Assembly: GCF_009690905.1 (NCBI RefSeq)
Contig: NZ_VOSW01000005.1
Coordinates: 92,842 to 156,841 of the forward strand
DNA: 64,000 nt
Source of the DNA: Paraburkholderia madseniana
GTDB lineage: Bacteria; Pseudomonadota; Gammaproteobacteria; Burkholderiales; Burkholderiaceae
Reading direction: 5' to 3'
In this document: piece after piece, positions 9,095 through 17,365 of the stretch
Numbering within the stretch: position 1 is the stretch's first letter
Layout of the letters: every line of letters begins with the position of its first letter
The notes under the pieces: model-generated
The model's database searches: none
What the model was told of the DNA's origin: nothing
Seen by the model: only the letters and a program-made list of their open reading frames with translations
Program-made: the position numbers and the translations under genes

Positions 9095-9424
9095 TTACGC
9101 CTGCCATACGCCGTACCCCGCCTCGCGTAGTCCAATCGCCAATTCCACTTCCATATCCTGTGCGCCGCGGTAAGGCATCGGATTGTAAACTTCATACAAT
9201 TCGGGCATGAGGCGCAGGCCGTAATCGCGCACATAGCGATTTGCCTGAATGCCGGCCTTGTGCCGGTCGAATCTCAGATCCGGGTCCAATCCCGTCATTC
9301 CCACGTACACGCACGGCTTGTCGAACCGGTAATCCGGATTCGCGCGGCGAAAGCGTGCCTCGTTCCAGACGGTGTCGTCCAACGCGACGACGTAGACGTA
9401 GTAATGATGCTTGCGACGAACCAT
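9095..9424 (-). CDS. GIY-YIG-like small protein
   Basis: 109 residues. HYYVYVVALDD followed by CVYVGMTG and RFDRHKAGIQA fits the GIY-YIG nuclease fold: a YVY strand replaces GIY, VYVGMTG replaces YIG-x-T, and a helix carries Arg and His. The family normally has a catalytic Tyr, Arg and Glu; the Glu could be in MELEVELAI-like MEVELAIGLRE near the end. Whether it is an active nuclease is open. It lies just downstream of the PAS-AraC gene on the same strand (12 bp gap) and could be cotranscribed with it. Confidence 0.55.
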   Translation of the reverse strand: MVRRKHHYYVYVVALDDTVWNEARFRRANPDYRFDKPCVYVGMTGLDPDLRFDRHKAGIQANRYVRDYGLRLMPELYEVYNPMPYRGAQDMEVELAIGLREAGYGVWQA

Positions 9425-9436
9425 GTGTGCGGCGGC

Positions 9437-10204
9437 TCAGCTTCGCGAGGTTCCGTGCAGCAGCATCCGGTACTCGGTCGGCGTGACGCCGACGGTCGCC
9501 TTGAATTGACGCGTAAAGGCGCTGTGATCGGTGTAGCCGCAGAGTGCGGCGACGTCGGTGACCTTGTCGTGTGAAACCAGCAATGCGGTGGCGGCGTCCA
9601 GCCGCGTTTTCAGCAGCACCTGGCGCGGCGTCAAATGAAACACTTTGTGAAAGTAGCGCTCCAGTTGCGCCACCGACATATCCGCCATTGCAGCAAGCTG
9701 CTTCAGATTCAGCGGCTGCACATAGTTTTCCTGAATGGACTGCACCACTTCAGCCAGCCGGCTGTACGCGGGATGACTGCTTTCGTCCGCTTTCAGGTCG
9801 CGGGAGATGCCGGCGAGGCCGACTACCTTACCCGCCGCATCGCGCAACGGCTGCTTGCAGGTCAGGCACCAACCCGGCTGACGGCCGGGATACAGATGCA
9901 ACTCCAACTGATCGATCATCTGGCTGCCGACGTTGATGATCGCTTTGTCCTGGGCGGTGTAGATACGACCGAAACGGTGCGGGAAGACGTCCTCGGCGGT
10001 CTTGCCGAGCAGCGCGGACTTTTCCTTGAAGCCACAGCGCGAAGCCAGCGTGCGATTGACCAGCGCATAGCGGGCATGCGCGTCCTTGACGAAAAACACG
10101 ACGTCCGGCATCGCATCGAACACGGGCTCGAGCAGCGTGAAATGCGACAGCATGCCGGACAGCGTTGCGTCGTCCGGTTCGAGCGGATGAGCCAGCGTGT
10201 TCAT
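9437..10204 (-). CDS. AraC-family regulator with N-terminal PAS domain; candidate hydroxyproline regulator
   Basis: 255 residues. Residues 22-130 form a PAS domain (FDAMPDVVFFVKDAHARYAL, then GKTAEDVFP and a C-terminal GLAGISRDL). Residues 150-252 contain the two AraC helix-turn-helix motifs: LKQLAAMADMSVAQLERYFH and VTDVAALCGYTDHSAFTRQF. PAS-AraC proteins of this size adjoin hydroxyproline or proline-derivative catabolic genes in Pseudomonas and Burkholderia, and this one sits next to such a cluster. It probably senses a pathway intermediate and activates the locus, perhaps through the repeated motif at 14129-14342. Confidence 0.83.
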   Translation of the reverse strand: MNTLAHPLEPDDATLSGMLSHFTLLEPVFDAMPDVVFFVKDAHARYALVNRTLASRCGFKEKSALLGKTAEDVFPHRFGRIYTAQDKAIINVGSQMIDQLELHLYPGRQPGWCLTCKQPLRDAAGKVVGLAGISRDLKADESSHPAYSRLAEVVQSIQENYVQPLNLKQLAAMADMSVAQLERYFHKVFHLTPRQVLLKTRLDAATALLVSHDKVTDVAALCGYTDHSAFTRQFKATVGVTPTEYRMLLHGTSRS

Positions 10205-10336
10205 CGTGCGGGTTCCGTGGTCGGTGCGGTTGTACGTTGGGTGCGTTCACCCGCGCAACTACACGGGTTTGCACTTGCTGTCGATTATAGGGCCACGCGC
10301 TACTGAAAATATCCAGGGGACGAATGGATGGCGGGG

Positions 10337-11632
10337 TCATTCAGCGGGCGACTGCTCCTCGCCGATTGCCATCAACGTGCCGATTTGCGCCGGACTGAAC
10401 GGCGGTCGCGGCGCTGCAGCTTGCCAGCCGAGATACAGCGAAGCCGCGGCGCCGCAGATCCGGCCCTGGCATGCGCCCATCCCGCAGCGGGTATGCAGCT
10501 TGGCCTCGCGCCAATCCGGATAGGCGCGCACCTCGCCGAGGCTGACGTCTTCGCAACGGCAGAGCAGCGTGGCGTCGTCGGGTGGCGTGCGCGCGGCGGC
10601 CTGCAAGGCGAAGGCCATTTCGACGCGCCTCGCGAAACACCGCCATCGGGCTCGTTGCGCTTGCAGCGTGGTGGCGTTTGCCGAGACGCCGCTTGCTGAG
10701 CCGCCGCTCGCGGCTAGCCCTGCAATCTCGCCTTCGACACTCGCCAGTTCCGCGCCGCCTACGCCCGTGCATTCGCCTGCCGCCAGCACGCCGTCAACCG
10801 AAGTCCGCTGTTCACCGTCGACGACGATCTCGCCCGCTTCGTTGATCGCACAGCCGAGCGCTTGCGCAAGCGTGATGTTCGGCACGAGTCCATAGCCGCA
10901 GGCGATGCGGTCGCAGTCGAGCGCCGACTCCTGCTGGCCGCGCCGGATCGTCACGCGCTCGACACGGCCATCGCCATGCGCTTGTCGGACGATGCTGCCG
11001 GTCCAGTAACGCACGCCCGCGAAGCCGCGCGTCATAGCAACGGCTTGCCGCAACTTCGCCGGCTCGCTAAACAATGAGACTCCGAATCGGGCGACCTGGA
11101 GCGCCGATGCCTGCTCCACGACCGCCAGCACCCGCGCCCCCGCTGCACGTGCGGTGGCAAGCGCCGCGATCAGCAAGGGACCGCTGCCTGCAATCACGAT
11201 CCGTTCGCCGCGTACCGGCATGCCGCCTTTGATGAGTGCCTGCAGTGCGCCTGCACCGGTCACACCGGGCAAGGTCCAGCCGGCGAATGGCAGTAGCCGC
11301 TCGCGCGCGCCGGTCGCGAGAATCAATCGATCGTAGCTGATCGACACACCACCATGCTCAGCCGACTCGAGCAGCAAACCTCGCGGACGCAAAGGCGCGA
11401 TCACGCGGGCCGACGGCAAAAGGGTGACATTGGTTTGCGTCTTCAAGGCGCCGAGCAGGCCTTGTAGCGGCACTTGCGGCGGATGGCCGGGACCTTGCCG
11501 CCAGATTTGACCGCCGGCGCGCGGATTGTCGTCGAGCACCGCGACTGAGGCGCCCTCGCGTGCCGCTGCCTGCGCGGCGTTCAACCCGGCTGGACCGGCG
11601 CCTACCACGACGATATTGAAGTGCTGCTTCAT
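10337..11632 (-). CDS. D-hydroxyproline dehydrogenase-type flavoprotein subunit with BFD-like [2Fe-2S] domain
   Basis: 431 residues, resembling the NAD(P)/FAD-binding subunits (OoxA/HcnB type) of heteromeric amino-acid dehydrogenases. An N-terminal dinucleotide fold begins at residue 6 (VVVGAGPAGLNAAQAA) and a second at mid-protein (RIVIAGSGPLLIAALATA). Near residues 355-394 a BFD-like iron-sulfur region carries LLCRCEDVSLGEV and HTRCGMGACQGRICG. The gene is coupled by a 4-bp ATGA overlap to the small ferredoxin-like gene upstream. With the two preceding genes it fits the three-subunit D-hydroxyproline dehydrogenase that oxidises D-hydroxyproline to pyrroline-4-hydroxy-2-carboxylate. Confidence 0.82.
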   Translation of the reverse strand: MKQHFNIVVVGAGPAGLNAAQAAAREGASVAVLDDNPRAGGQIWRQGPGHPPQVPLQGLLGALKTQTNVTLLPSARVIAPLRPRGLLLESAEHGGVSISYDRLILATGARERLLPFAGWTLPGVTGAGALQALIKGGMPVRGERIVIAGSGPLLIAALATARAAGARVLAVVEQASALQVARFGVSLFSEPAKLRQAVAMTRGFAGVRYWTGSIVRQAHGDGRVERVTIRRGQQESALDCDRIACGYGLVPNITLAQALGCAINEAGEIVVDGEQRTSVDGVLAAGECTGVGGAELASVEGEIAGLAASGGSASGVSANATTLQAQRARWRCFARRVEMAFALQAAARTPPDDATLLCRCEDVSLGEVRAYPDWREAKLHTRCGMGACQGRICGAAASLYLGWQAAAPRPPFSPAQIGTLMAIGEEQSPAE

Positions 11633-12006
11633 CGTTTGTCCGTGGTGGTGGGGGCGTTGGTCCCGCTGGTCGCGGTGGCCGCGCTAGTCGCGTTGGTCGC
11701 GTTGGTCGCGTTGGTCGCGCTAGTCGCGTTGACAGCATTGGCCGCAGCCGCGGCAGTGCAAACCACCTGCCCATCGCGGCAAAGCGTCTGGCATGCCAAC
11801 GCATGCGCCCGGCCGTCGATCGTGACACGGCATTCCTGGCACACGCCCATCCCGCACAGCGCGGCGCGCGGCTCGCCGCTGACCGACGTCCGCGTGCCGC
11901 CCGCGCCCGCCATGACAAGCGCCGCGGCCACGATCGTGCCCGCGTCGACCTCGACGCTTCTACCGTCGATCGTCAAGTGAAGGCGTGTTGCATCGGCGTC
12001 AGTCAT
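11629..12006 (-). CDS. [2Fe-2S] ferredoxin-like subunit of D-hydroxyproline dehydrogenase
   Basis: 125 residues. A plant-type/2Fe-2S_4 ferredoxin fold has cluster ligands C51, C56, C59 and C72 (CGMGVCQEC...LACQT). It would relay electrons between the two flavin subunits. The ATG at 12006 was chosen because it keeps a standard N-terminus (LHLTIDGRSVEV). The C-terminal 35 residues are an Ala/Thr/Asn low-complexity tail encoded by a 9-bp tandem repeat, unusual for this family, which normally ends soon after the last Cys. The start overlaps the upstream gene by 8 bp. Confidence 0.8.
   Translation of the reverse strand: MTDADATRLHLTIDGRSVEVDAGTIVAAALVMAGAGGTRTSVSGEPRAALCGMGVCQECRVTIDGRAHALACQTLCRDGQVVCTAAAAANAVNATSATNATNATNATSAATATSGTNAPTTTDKR
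11653..11738. repeat. Degenerate 9-bp tandem repeat inside the ferredoxin-like gene
   Basis: Repeats of GCGTTGGTC and close variants (GCGCTAGTC, GCTGGTCGC) run through this stretch, with three identical units near 11689-11718. They keep the frame and encode an Asn-Ala-Thr/Thr-Ser-Ala tail. Unit number is likely to vary between strains by slippage. Confidence 0.75.
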
Positions 12007-13126
12007 GGACCACCTTCTGCGCAAAACGGACCGGCAAGTACGGCTCGGTGGGAATCGGCGCGGTGTTCCCGGTGATCAGCGCGGCAAGCAACTTTGCAGT
12101 GCCCAGCGAAGTCGTCACGCCCAGTCCCTCGTGTCCGACCGCAAGCCACACGCCGGGTACAAAATCACCCGCCGGACCGATCAACGGCAGACCATCCGGC
12201 GACGCCGCACGAAAGCCGGTCCACGCGCGGATCCCATTGAGCGTCGGCAGGACCGGCAGATAGTGCGCCGCGCGCTGCAGCATCTGGGCGAGCACCGGCA
12301 TGTCGACGGCGGGATCGGTTGTATCGAACTGGCGCGACGAGCCGATCAGCAACTGGCCTGTAGGCCGCGGCTGCGCATTGAATGCCACCGAGGTGCCGGC
12401 CGCGTGATGCGCGCTCTTGATGTAGCCCAGTTCGAGCAGTTGATGGCGAATGAGTCCGGGATAACGGTCGGTGATCAGCAAATGACCTTTCTTCGGTTGC
12501 AACGGCAGCGACGGTAGCAGTTGCTGAGCACCCAGACCATTGGCCGCGATCACATGCGCGGCGCTGATGCGCTCTCCGTTGGCCAGCGTCACGCCACGCG
12601 CGCTGATCTCGGCGACCTGCGTTCCGAGCCGCACACGGATATTCTCGACTCCTGAAGATTGCGTCAGCAGCCACTCGGCAACCGTGGGCGCATACACGAT
12701 GCTGTCGTGCTCGATCCGCAACCCGCCCGCCATCGATGCCGCCAGCACCGGCTCGCACGCCCGCAACGCAGCCGCGTCGAGCAGTTGAGCGGAGACGCCC
12801 TGCGCTTCGAAGGCTGCATGCATGATTCGGGCGGCTTGCCATTCCTCATCGTCGGCGGCAATCCATAAAGTACCGCAGCGCGCGAACGCATCGCGCGTGC
12901 GCAGTTGCGGCGCGAGCGCCAGCCACAAGTCGCGCGAATAGCGGCTCAGCGCGAACTCCGCGGGCGAGTCGTTCATCACGACGATGTGGCCCATGCCCGC
13001 CGCCGTCGCGCCGCCGCCGATGCCCTGCGCGTCGATTACCTCGACCCGCATGCCAAGCGCGGCCAGCTCCGCCGCGCAAGCCGCGCCGACAATACCGGCC
13101 CCGACGATCAACGCATCCGCTGTCAT
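11999..13126 (-). CDS. FAD-dependent oxidoreductase (DadA-like), catalytic subunit of D-hydroxyproline dehydrogenase
   Basis: 375 residues. The FAD motif starts at residue 9 ([17 protein letters not shown]), followed by the EVIDAQG strand end and [11 protein letters not shown], a DAO/sarcosine-oxidase-beta pattern. The C-terminal [15 protein letters not shown] and [13 protein letters not shown] segments close the flavin. It is coupled by ATGA to the epimerase gene and by an 8-bp overlap to the [2Fe-2S] gene. This arrangement supports a membrane-linked or soluble heteromeric dehydrogenase acting on cis-4-hydroxy-D-proline, the product of the adjacent epimerase. Other D-amino acids remain possible substrates. 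Confidence 0.82.
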   Translation of the reverse strand: MTADALIVGAGIVGAACAAELAALGMRVEVIDAQGIGGGATAAGMGHIVVMNDSPAEFALSRYSRDLWLALAPQLRTRDAFARCGTLWIAADDEEWQAARIMHAAFEAQGVSAQLLDAAALRACEPVLAASMAGGLRIEHDSIVYAPTVAEWLLTQSSGVENIRVRLGTQVAEISARGVTLANGERISAAHVIAANGLGAQQLLPSLPLQPKKGHLLITDRYPGLIRHQLLELGYIKSAHHAAGTSVAFNAQPRPTGQLLIGSSRQFDTTDPAVDMPVLAQMLQRAAHYLPVLPTLNGIRAWTGFRAASPDGLPLIGPAGDFVPGVWLAVGHEGLGVTTSLGTAKLLAALITGNTAPIPTEPYLPVRFAQKVVHD

Positions 13127-14070
13127 GCCGTGCGGATGCCCCATGCGAACGGGTCGCGCTCGTCGAAACACAAACGCCCTTCGGCCATGATGTGCGCGTG
13201 GCCGGTGATGGTCGGAATCACCGAGACGCCATCGCCGGCGTGACGATAGCTCGCCTCGAATACGCTGCCGATGATGCTCTCCTGCCGCCACACCGCGCCT
13301 TCGGCAAGCTTGCCGTCGGCGGCAAGGCAGGCGATCTTCGCGCTCGTGCCGGTACCGCACGGCGAGCGGTCATACGCGTTGCCGGGACAGAGAACGAAGC
13401 TGCGGCTGTCGATGCCGTCTCGCGAGCCGGGTCCGAAGAGTTCGATGTGGTCGATCAAGGCGCCGTCCGCACCGGTGATGCGCTGCGCGATCAGCGCATC
13501 GCGGATAGCGGTGCTGAACGCGCTCAGCTCGGCGATACGCGCCGCCTCCAGCGAGTGCCCATGGTCGGCGACGAGAAAGAACCAGTTGCCGCCCCAGCCG
13601 ATGTCGCCAGTCAACATGCCGTAGCCCGGCACGTCCACCTGCACGCCTTGCCGGTAGCGATAAGCCGGCACGTTGCGCACGGCCACACTGCCGTCCTCGT
13701 TGAGCGTCGCTTCGACGACGCCGACCGGCGTCTCGATCCGATGAAGCCCCGGCCCGATCCGCCCCATGTGCGCGAGCGAGACAACGAGACCGATCGTGCC
13801 GTGCCCGCACATGCCAAGATAGCCCACGTTGTTGAAAAAGATCACGCCGGCCGCGCACGCGGGGTCGTCCGGCTCGCACAGCAGCGCGCCGACCACCACG
13901 TCCGAGCCGCGTGGTTCGGTGACGATGCCAGCGCGCCAGTCGTCGAATTGCGTGCGAAACACGTCGAGACGCTGCGCCAGCGTGCCGCCGCCGAGTGCCG
14001 GGCCACCCGACACCACCAGGCGGGTCGGTTCACCGCCGGTGTGCGAGTCGATGATGTCTAGGGTTTTCAT
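13123..14070 (-). CDS. lhpA: 4-hydroxyproline 2-epimerase (proline racemase superfamily)
   Basis: 315 residues. It has both catalytic cysteines of the epimerase subclass: C88 in GMCGHGTIG and C238 in [11 protein letters not shown]. The related trans-3-hydroxyproline dehydratases have Thr in place of the second Cys, so epimerase is the better call. It interconverts trans-4-hydroxy-L-proline and cis-4-hydroxy-D-proline without a cofactor. The ATG at 14070 matches the conserved N-terminus [14 protein letters not shown]; an ATG at 14079 is an alternative and neither has a strong RBS. First gene of the minus-strand operon with the three dehydrogenase subunits. Confidence 0.9.
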   Translation of the reverse strand: MKTLDIIDSHTGGEPTRLVVSGGPALGGGTLAQRLDVFRTQFDDWRAGIVTEPRGSDVVVGALLCEPDDPACAAGVIFFNNVGYLGMCGHGTIGLVVSLAHMGRIGPGLHRIETPVGVVEATLNEDGSVAVRNVPAYRYRQGVQVDVPGYGMLTGDIGWGGNWFFLVADHGHSLEAARIAELSAFSTAIRDALIAQRITGADGALIDHIELFGPGSRDGIDSRSFVLCPGNAYDRSPCGTGTSAKIACLAADGKLAEGAVWRQESIIGSVFEASYRHAGDGVSVIPTITGHAHIMAEGRLCFDERDPFAWGIRTA

Positions 14071-14128
14071 GATGCACATGGTAGGAATGCCGGGCGCCGG
14101 AGTCTTGGTGCGCATAATCGTGGATTGT

Positions 14129-14342
14129 GACGATTTCAGCATAGCCTATCTGTCCATCCGCGCACGCGTCGGCTATTGAAATCAGGTGGGCGCCGCGTCT
14201 GCACAACCTCTATCGAGCGAGGTCAAGAACGCATGTGAGGCCCAGTCAACATGCTTTCGACGTATTTTGCGTCCTATGCTGAAATAGCTGATCCGCTTGG
14301 CCTTGCCGGGCATACAAGCACAGCCACTATGCTGAAATCGTC
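14129..14342. promoter_or_regulatory. Three copies of a CTATGCTGAAAT motif in the divergent hydroxyproline promoter region
   Basis: GACGATTTCAGCATAG at 14129-14144 is exactly repeated in inverted orientation at 14327-14342 (CTATGCTGAAATCGTC). A third copy at 14274-14286 shares CTATGCTGAAAT. The copies lie between the divergent epimerase operon and the deaminase gene. Such exact repeats in a promoter region are most simply operator sites for one regulator; the nearby PAS-AraC protein is the obvious candidate. Confidence 0.7.
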
Positions 14343-14426
14343 ATCCGCCACGCGTGAATCGCGCAAGACGGCAGCATTTTACCTGCTTACACTGCGCTTC
14401 GACTCAACACACTCAGGAGAGCAGTC

Positions 14427-15332
14427 GTGGCGCATATCTGGGAAGGCGTATTGCCCGCAGTTACCACCAAGTTTCACGCGGATTTCAGCATAGACCGCGA
14501 ATGGACCGGCAAGAATATCGAGGCGCAGATCGACGCGGGTGTGGACGGCATCATCGTGTGCGGATCACTCGGCGAAGCATCGACGCTCTCGCTGGACGAG
14601 AAGCTGCAAGTGCTCGACATCGCCGTCGAGGCCTCGCGCGGCCGTGTGCCCGTTTTGCTGACGATCGCCGAGAACAGCACGCTCGACGCATGCCGCCAGG
14701 CCGAAGCCGGCAGCCGGCATGGCGCGGCCGGATTCATGGTGCTGCCCGGGCTGCGCTATCTGTCCGACCGGCGCGAAACGCTGCACCATTTTCGCAGCGT
14801 CGCCGATGCGAGCGCGCTGCCGCTGATGATCTATAACAATCCGCTGGCCTATGGCGTCGACATGACGCCCGACATGTTCGCGGAAATCGCCGACGAAAAG
14901 AAGATCGTCGCAATCAAGGAATCATGCGGTGACGTGCGGCGCGTGACCGATCTGATCAACGTGGTCGGCGACCGCTTCGCGATTCTGTGCGGGGTCGACA
15001 ACCTCGCGATGGAAGCGATATTGATGGGTGCGCATGGCTGGGTGGCCGGTCTCGTGTGCGCGTTTCCGCGCGAGACGGTGGTGATTTACAAGTTGCTGAA
15101 GGCGGGCCGTCTTGAAGAAGCGCGCGCGATCTATCGCTGGTTCGCGCCGCTGCTCGCGCTCGACGTCTCGTCGAAGCTGGTGCAGAACATCAAGCTTGCC
15201 GAGACGATCGTCGGGCTCGGTACGGAGCCGGTGCGGCCGCCGCGTCTGCCGTTGGCCGGAGACGAACGCAAGGCAGTCGAAGCGTTGATCCGCCGGGCGA
15301 TTGAAAACCGGCCGACGCTGCCGCAGGTTTGA
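14427..15332 (+). CDS. lhpC: 1-pyrroline-4-hydroxy-2-carboxylate deaminase (DapA/NAL superfamily)
   Basis: 301 residues, a class I aldolase-type TIM barrel. The Schiff-base Lys is in IVAIKESCGD, the catalytic Tyr in LMIYNNPLAY, and the carboxylate-binding loop in GSLGEASTLS (GTTGE in DapA). With an epimerase and a hydroxyproline dehydrogenase next door, the expected reaction is deamination/dehydration of pyrroline-4-hydroxy-2-carboxylate to 2-oxoglutarate semialdehyde. The semialdehyde dehydrogenase that completes the pathway is not in this window. It starts at GTG 14427 with RBS CAGGAGA six bases upstream. It is transcribed divergently from the epimerase operon. Confidence 0.85.
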   Translation: MAHIWEGVLPAVTTKFHADFSIDREWTGKNIEAQIDAGVDGIIVCGSLGEASTLSLDEKLQVLDIAVEASRGRVPVLLTIAENSTLDACRQAEAGSRHGAAGFMVLPGLRYLSDRRETLHHFRSVADASALPLMIYNNPLAYGVDMTPDMFAEIADEKKIVAIKESCGDVRRVTDLINVVGDRFAILCGVDNLAMEAILMGAHGWVAGLVCAFPRETVVIYKLLKAGRLEEARAIYRWFAPLLALDVSSKLVQNIKLAETIVGLGTEPVRPPRLPLAGDERKAVEALIRRAIENRPTLPQV

Positions 15333-15394
15333 GTTGCGGCAAATTGATCCGTAGCCGCTTCCGGCCGCGGCGCGGCCGATGATGTGCCGGTTTG

Positions 15395-15754
15395 TCAGGC
15401 CGCCTGCTTTTCCGCGGCCGCTTCACCTTGCCGCAGATGCAGCAGCCGATAGCCGCTCTTGTAAACGGGTTGCAGCCGGAAGTCGTTTTGCGGCTCGATC
15501 TCGAGCAGCAGGCGCAGACGCGACACGTGGCTGTCGATCGTGCGGGTGAACTCGCGGAACTCACGGCCCCACACCATCGCGAAGATATGGTCGCGCGACA
15601 TTACGCGGCCAATATTGGAAAAGAACAGCGACGCCAACCGGTATTGCGTGCCCGATAGCGGCACCGGCTGACCGCGCAACATGACGAGCTGGCGATGCGT
15701 GTCGAAATGGTACATCCCCGGCGAATCAAAAAATCCACACGTATTCAATGACAT
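15395..15754 (-). CDS. Orphan OmpR/PhoB-type winged-helix DNA-binding protein without receiver domain
   Basis: About 119 residues. The body is a response-regulator effector domain: PVPLSGTQYRLASLFFSNIG, then VMSRDHIFAMVWG, TRTIDSHVSRLRLLL and the wing VYKSGYRLLHL. No CheY-like receiver precedes it. The ATG at 15754 is preferred because codons upstream of it fall in a perfect palindrome (15763-15790); an ATG at 15817 would add 21 residues. It could be a stand-alone regulator or the surviving half of a response regulator. It marks the border between metabolic chromosome and the patchwork region. Confidence 0.65.
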   Translation of the reverse strand: MSLNTCGFFDSPGMYHFDTHRQLVMLRGQPVPLSGTQYRLASLFFSNIGRVMSRDHIFAMVWGREFREFTRTIDSHVSRLRLLLEIEPQNDFRLQPVYKSGYRLLHLRQGEAAAEKQAA

Positions 15755-15762
15755 AGCCCAGT

Positions 15763-15790
15763 TTTTTGCACCTGTTTTCAGGTGCAAAAA
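15763..15790. repeat. Perfect 12-bp inverted repeat upstream of the orphan winged-helix gene
   Basis: TTTTTGCACCTG (15763-15774) and CAGGTGCAAAAA (15779-15790) flank a TTTT loop, nine bases upstream of the ATG at 15754. There is an A tract, not a T tract, 3' of the hairpin on either strand, so it is unlike a terminator. It may be an autoregulatory operator or a leader hairpin covering the RBS. Confidence 0.65.
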
Positions 15791-15821
15791 CGTCCTATAG
15801 CGTCCCAATAAAATCAAAGAG

Positions 15822-16226
15822 TTACGAAGGGTTTTGAACAGGCAAAACGGCGTATCTGCGGCTCAGCCGGGCCGCGCATACCTCGTGGATGCCGCAAACC
15901 ACCGGCGACGCGTAGTCGAGCATCCAGCCGTCGATAAAGAGCGGCACCAGCGATCGCTCCATCACGAGGCCAAACGTCTCCATGACCTGTGGTGCGAGCC
16001 CGGGCGCCATCTGTCCGAGCGGGATGCGTTCCTGCCAATCAAGGTGCGCTCCGTTTGCCTTGCACCAGATGCGTCCTGATTCCACCAGATGGTCCGTGCG
16101 CAGCCATTCGCCGGTGCGCGCCCGAGCGACCAGCTCGGCAACGACGAGATAGCAGAGCAGTTCGGCGCGGGCTTCTTCGCCCACGCCTCCGGCTGGTGGG
16201 ACACCTGAACCTTGCGATGCCGTCAT
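15822..16226 (-). CDS. Conserved small protein of unknown function, paralogue of 25819-26223
   Basis: 134 residues. The core GEWLRTDHLVESGRIWCKANGAH matches GAWLQPDHLVESTRIWLRRHDHH in the protein at 25819-26223, and both continue with a basic stretch and end in a helix near YASPVVCG/FASPRVIV. No known domain is recognised; no membrane helix or signal is seen. The ATG at 16226 overlaps the stop of the double winged-helix gene (ATGA), so the two are made together and may work together. Two copies in one window suggest an accessory-genome family. Confidence 0.65.
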   Translation of the reverse strand: MTASQGSGVPPAGGVGEEARAELLCYLVVAELVARARTGEWLRTDHLVESGRIWCKANGAHLDWQERIPLGQMAPGLAPQVMETFGLVMERSLVPLFIDGWMLDYASPVVCGIHEVCAARLSRRYAVLPVQNPS

Positions 16227-16813
16227 TTGCGGGCCTTGCTCAGGAGGTGCGACAGCCCCAGGTCCGTTGCGATCTTCCAGACGTGACTGCGCGAGTAGCG
16301 TACGCCGAGCTTCCTCTCGATGATCGTTCCGTGACGTTGGTTGGTCCAGAGATCGGAGTCGAAATCGTGCAGTCTGGGCGAGTGTCGAAGTGCCGCAGCG
16401 ATCCATGAAAGCGCCTGATCATCGAGTATGCCCGGAGCCCGCCGGATGGGCGTTTTGCACGATCGCATCCGGTCGTGCACGCCTAGATTGATTGTCAGCT
16501 GTCTGACATAGACGATGGAAAACCGCTGGCCGAACTGGCGTTCGATAACTGCCTGCAGTACCGGATTTGACCACCGATCAACCTCGAAGCCATGACGGCG
16601 CGGAGACCCACGAACGGCGTCGACGATCCACGCACGTGCCTCCTCGTCCAAAGCGGACTTTCCCCCACCCACGCTCATTTTGTCGAGAGCCGCAACGCCT
16701 CTCGTGTCGAGAACGGCCTTATATCGTTTGACCGACTCGACGCATAGACCTACTGTCAGCGCGACGCTCTCCAGCTTGTCGCTTCCGTGGCGCGCAGCAG
16801 CACCAAAAACCAA
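16223..16813 (-). CDS. Double winged-helix (IS630-transposase-like HTH) protein lacking a DDE domain
   Basis: 196 residues. After an N-terminal HTH (LESVALTVGLCVESVKRYKA), two homologous winged-helix units occur: SPRRHGFEVDRWSNPVLQAV with YVRQLTINLGV, and SPRLHDFDSDLWTNQRHGTI with HVWKIATDLGL. The (S)PRxHGF-x-W-T/S-x-x-L pattern is that of the HTH of IS630/Tc1-like transposases, but the catalytic DDE part is missing and the second unit sits where it would begin. It looks like a domesticated DNA-binding protein rather than a simple fragment, since the frame is intact and coupled to the next gene. Confidence 0.65.
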   Translation of the reverse strand: MVFGAAARHGSDKLESVALTVGLCVESVKRYKAVLDTRGVAALDKMSVGGGKSALDEEARAWIVDAVRGSPRRHGFEVDRWSNPVLQAVIERQFGQRFSIVYVRQLTINLGVHDRMRSCKTPIRRAPGILDDQALSWIAAALRHSPRLHDFDSDLWTNQRHGTIIERKLGVRYSRSHVWKIATDLGLSHLLSKARK

Positions 16814-17007
16814 CCACTGTCAGATTTAGTCTAGGCTATTGCATGTCACGGTTGGAGATTGTATTCCGATGATGTTTTCAGGTAGCAAGCGGAATCGCTG
16901 CTAGCCCCGAATTCATTGAGGTTCTAGGAAAATTCACAATCCGGAACCATCTGACCTGCCCCGTCAAATCCGCGGAGCTCGACAGCAAACCTGCGGACCT
17001 GCGAACC

Positions 17008-17050
17008 AAAAGACAAACCCGCCGGTGCCCCATAGGGTGCACACGGCGGG
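17008..17050 (-). terminator. Probable Rho-independent terminator of ccdAB
   Basis: Read on the minus strand just after ccdB, CCCGCCG...GTGC pairs with GGCAC-CGGCGGG (17018-17050, small mismatches) and is followed by the U-rich run TTTGTCTTTT (17008-17017). It fits the end of the ccdAB transcript. Confidence 0.65.
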
Positions 17051-17065
17051 CGTGGGTTACGGGCA

Positions 17066-17365
17066 TTAGACGCCGTTGAACAGAACGTCGATTGCAGCAA
17101 CTATTTCGTGAGCTCGATCTGAAAGATTGCAGACGGCTTGGTTGAGCAGTTTGACGGGCATGGCGCCCATCGACTGTGTTAGCAATACGTACTGCTTCCC
17201 CAAGATTTCGAACTGTGGATTGAGCCTGGACGCGGGAAGCCGATATTCGGACGCTTGTAGCAACGGGATCACCACTTTGGAACCGAGGTGTCCCATCGAG
17301 TCGGCCTGAATGTTCAGCAGGTATCCACGATTATCCGGATGTGGATAGACAGTGAATCGTTCCAT
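17066..17365 (-). CDS. ccdB: CcdB-family toxin (DNA gyrase poison)
   Basis: 99 residues, the normal CcdB length (about 101). Family features are FTVYPHPDNRGYLLNIQADS, the SKVVIPLL segment, LNPQFEILGKQYVLLTQSM and a C-terminal helix. In F-plasmid CcdB the last three residues (WGI) are needed for gyrase poisoning; here the end is LFNGV, so the Trp is absent. Many chromosomal CcdB proteins vary here, so activity is uncertain. The start at 17365 overlaps the ccdA stop by one base (TGATG). Confidence 0.9.
   Translation of the reverse strand: MERFTVYPHPDNRGYLLNIQADSMGHLGSKVVIPLLQASEYRLPASRLNPQFEILGKQYVLLTQSMGAMPVKLLNQAVCNLSDRAHEIVAAIDVLFNGV

Noticed and set aside
11653..11738. CRISPR-like repeats
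   Set aside because: The units are 9 bp, contiguous and in frame within a gene, with no spacers.
15763..15790. Rho-independent terminator
   Set aside because: The stem is followed by an A tract and not a T tract on either strand, so it cannot terminate by the usual mechanism.
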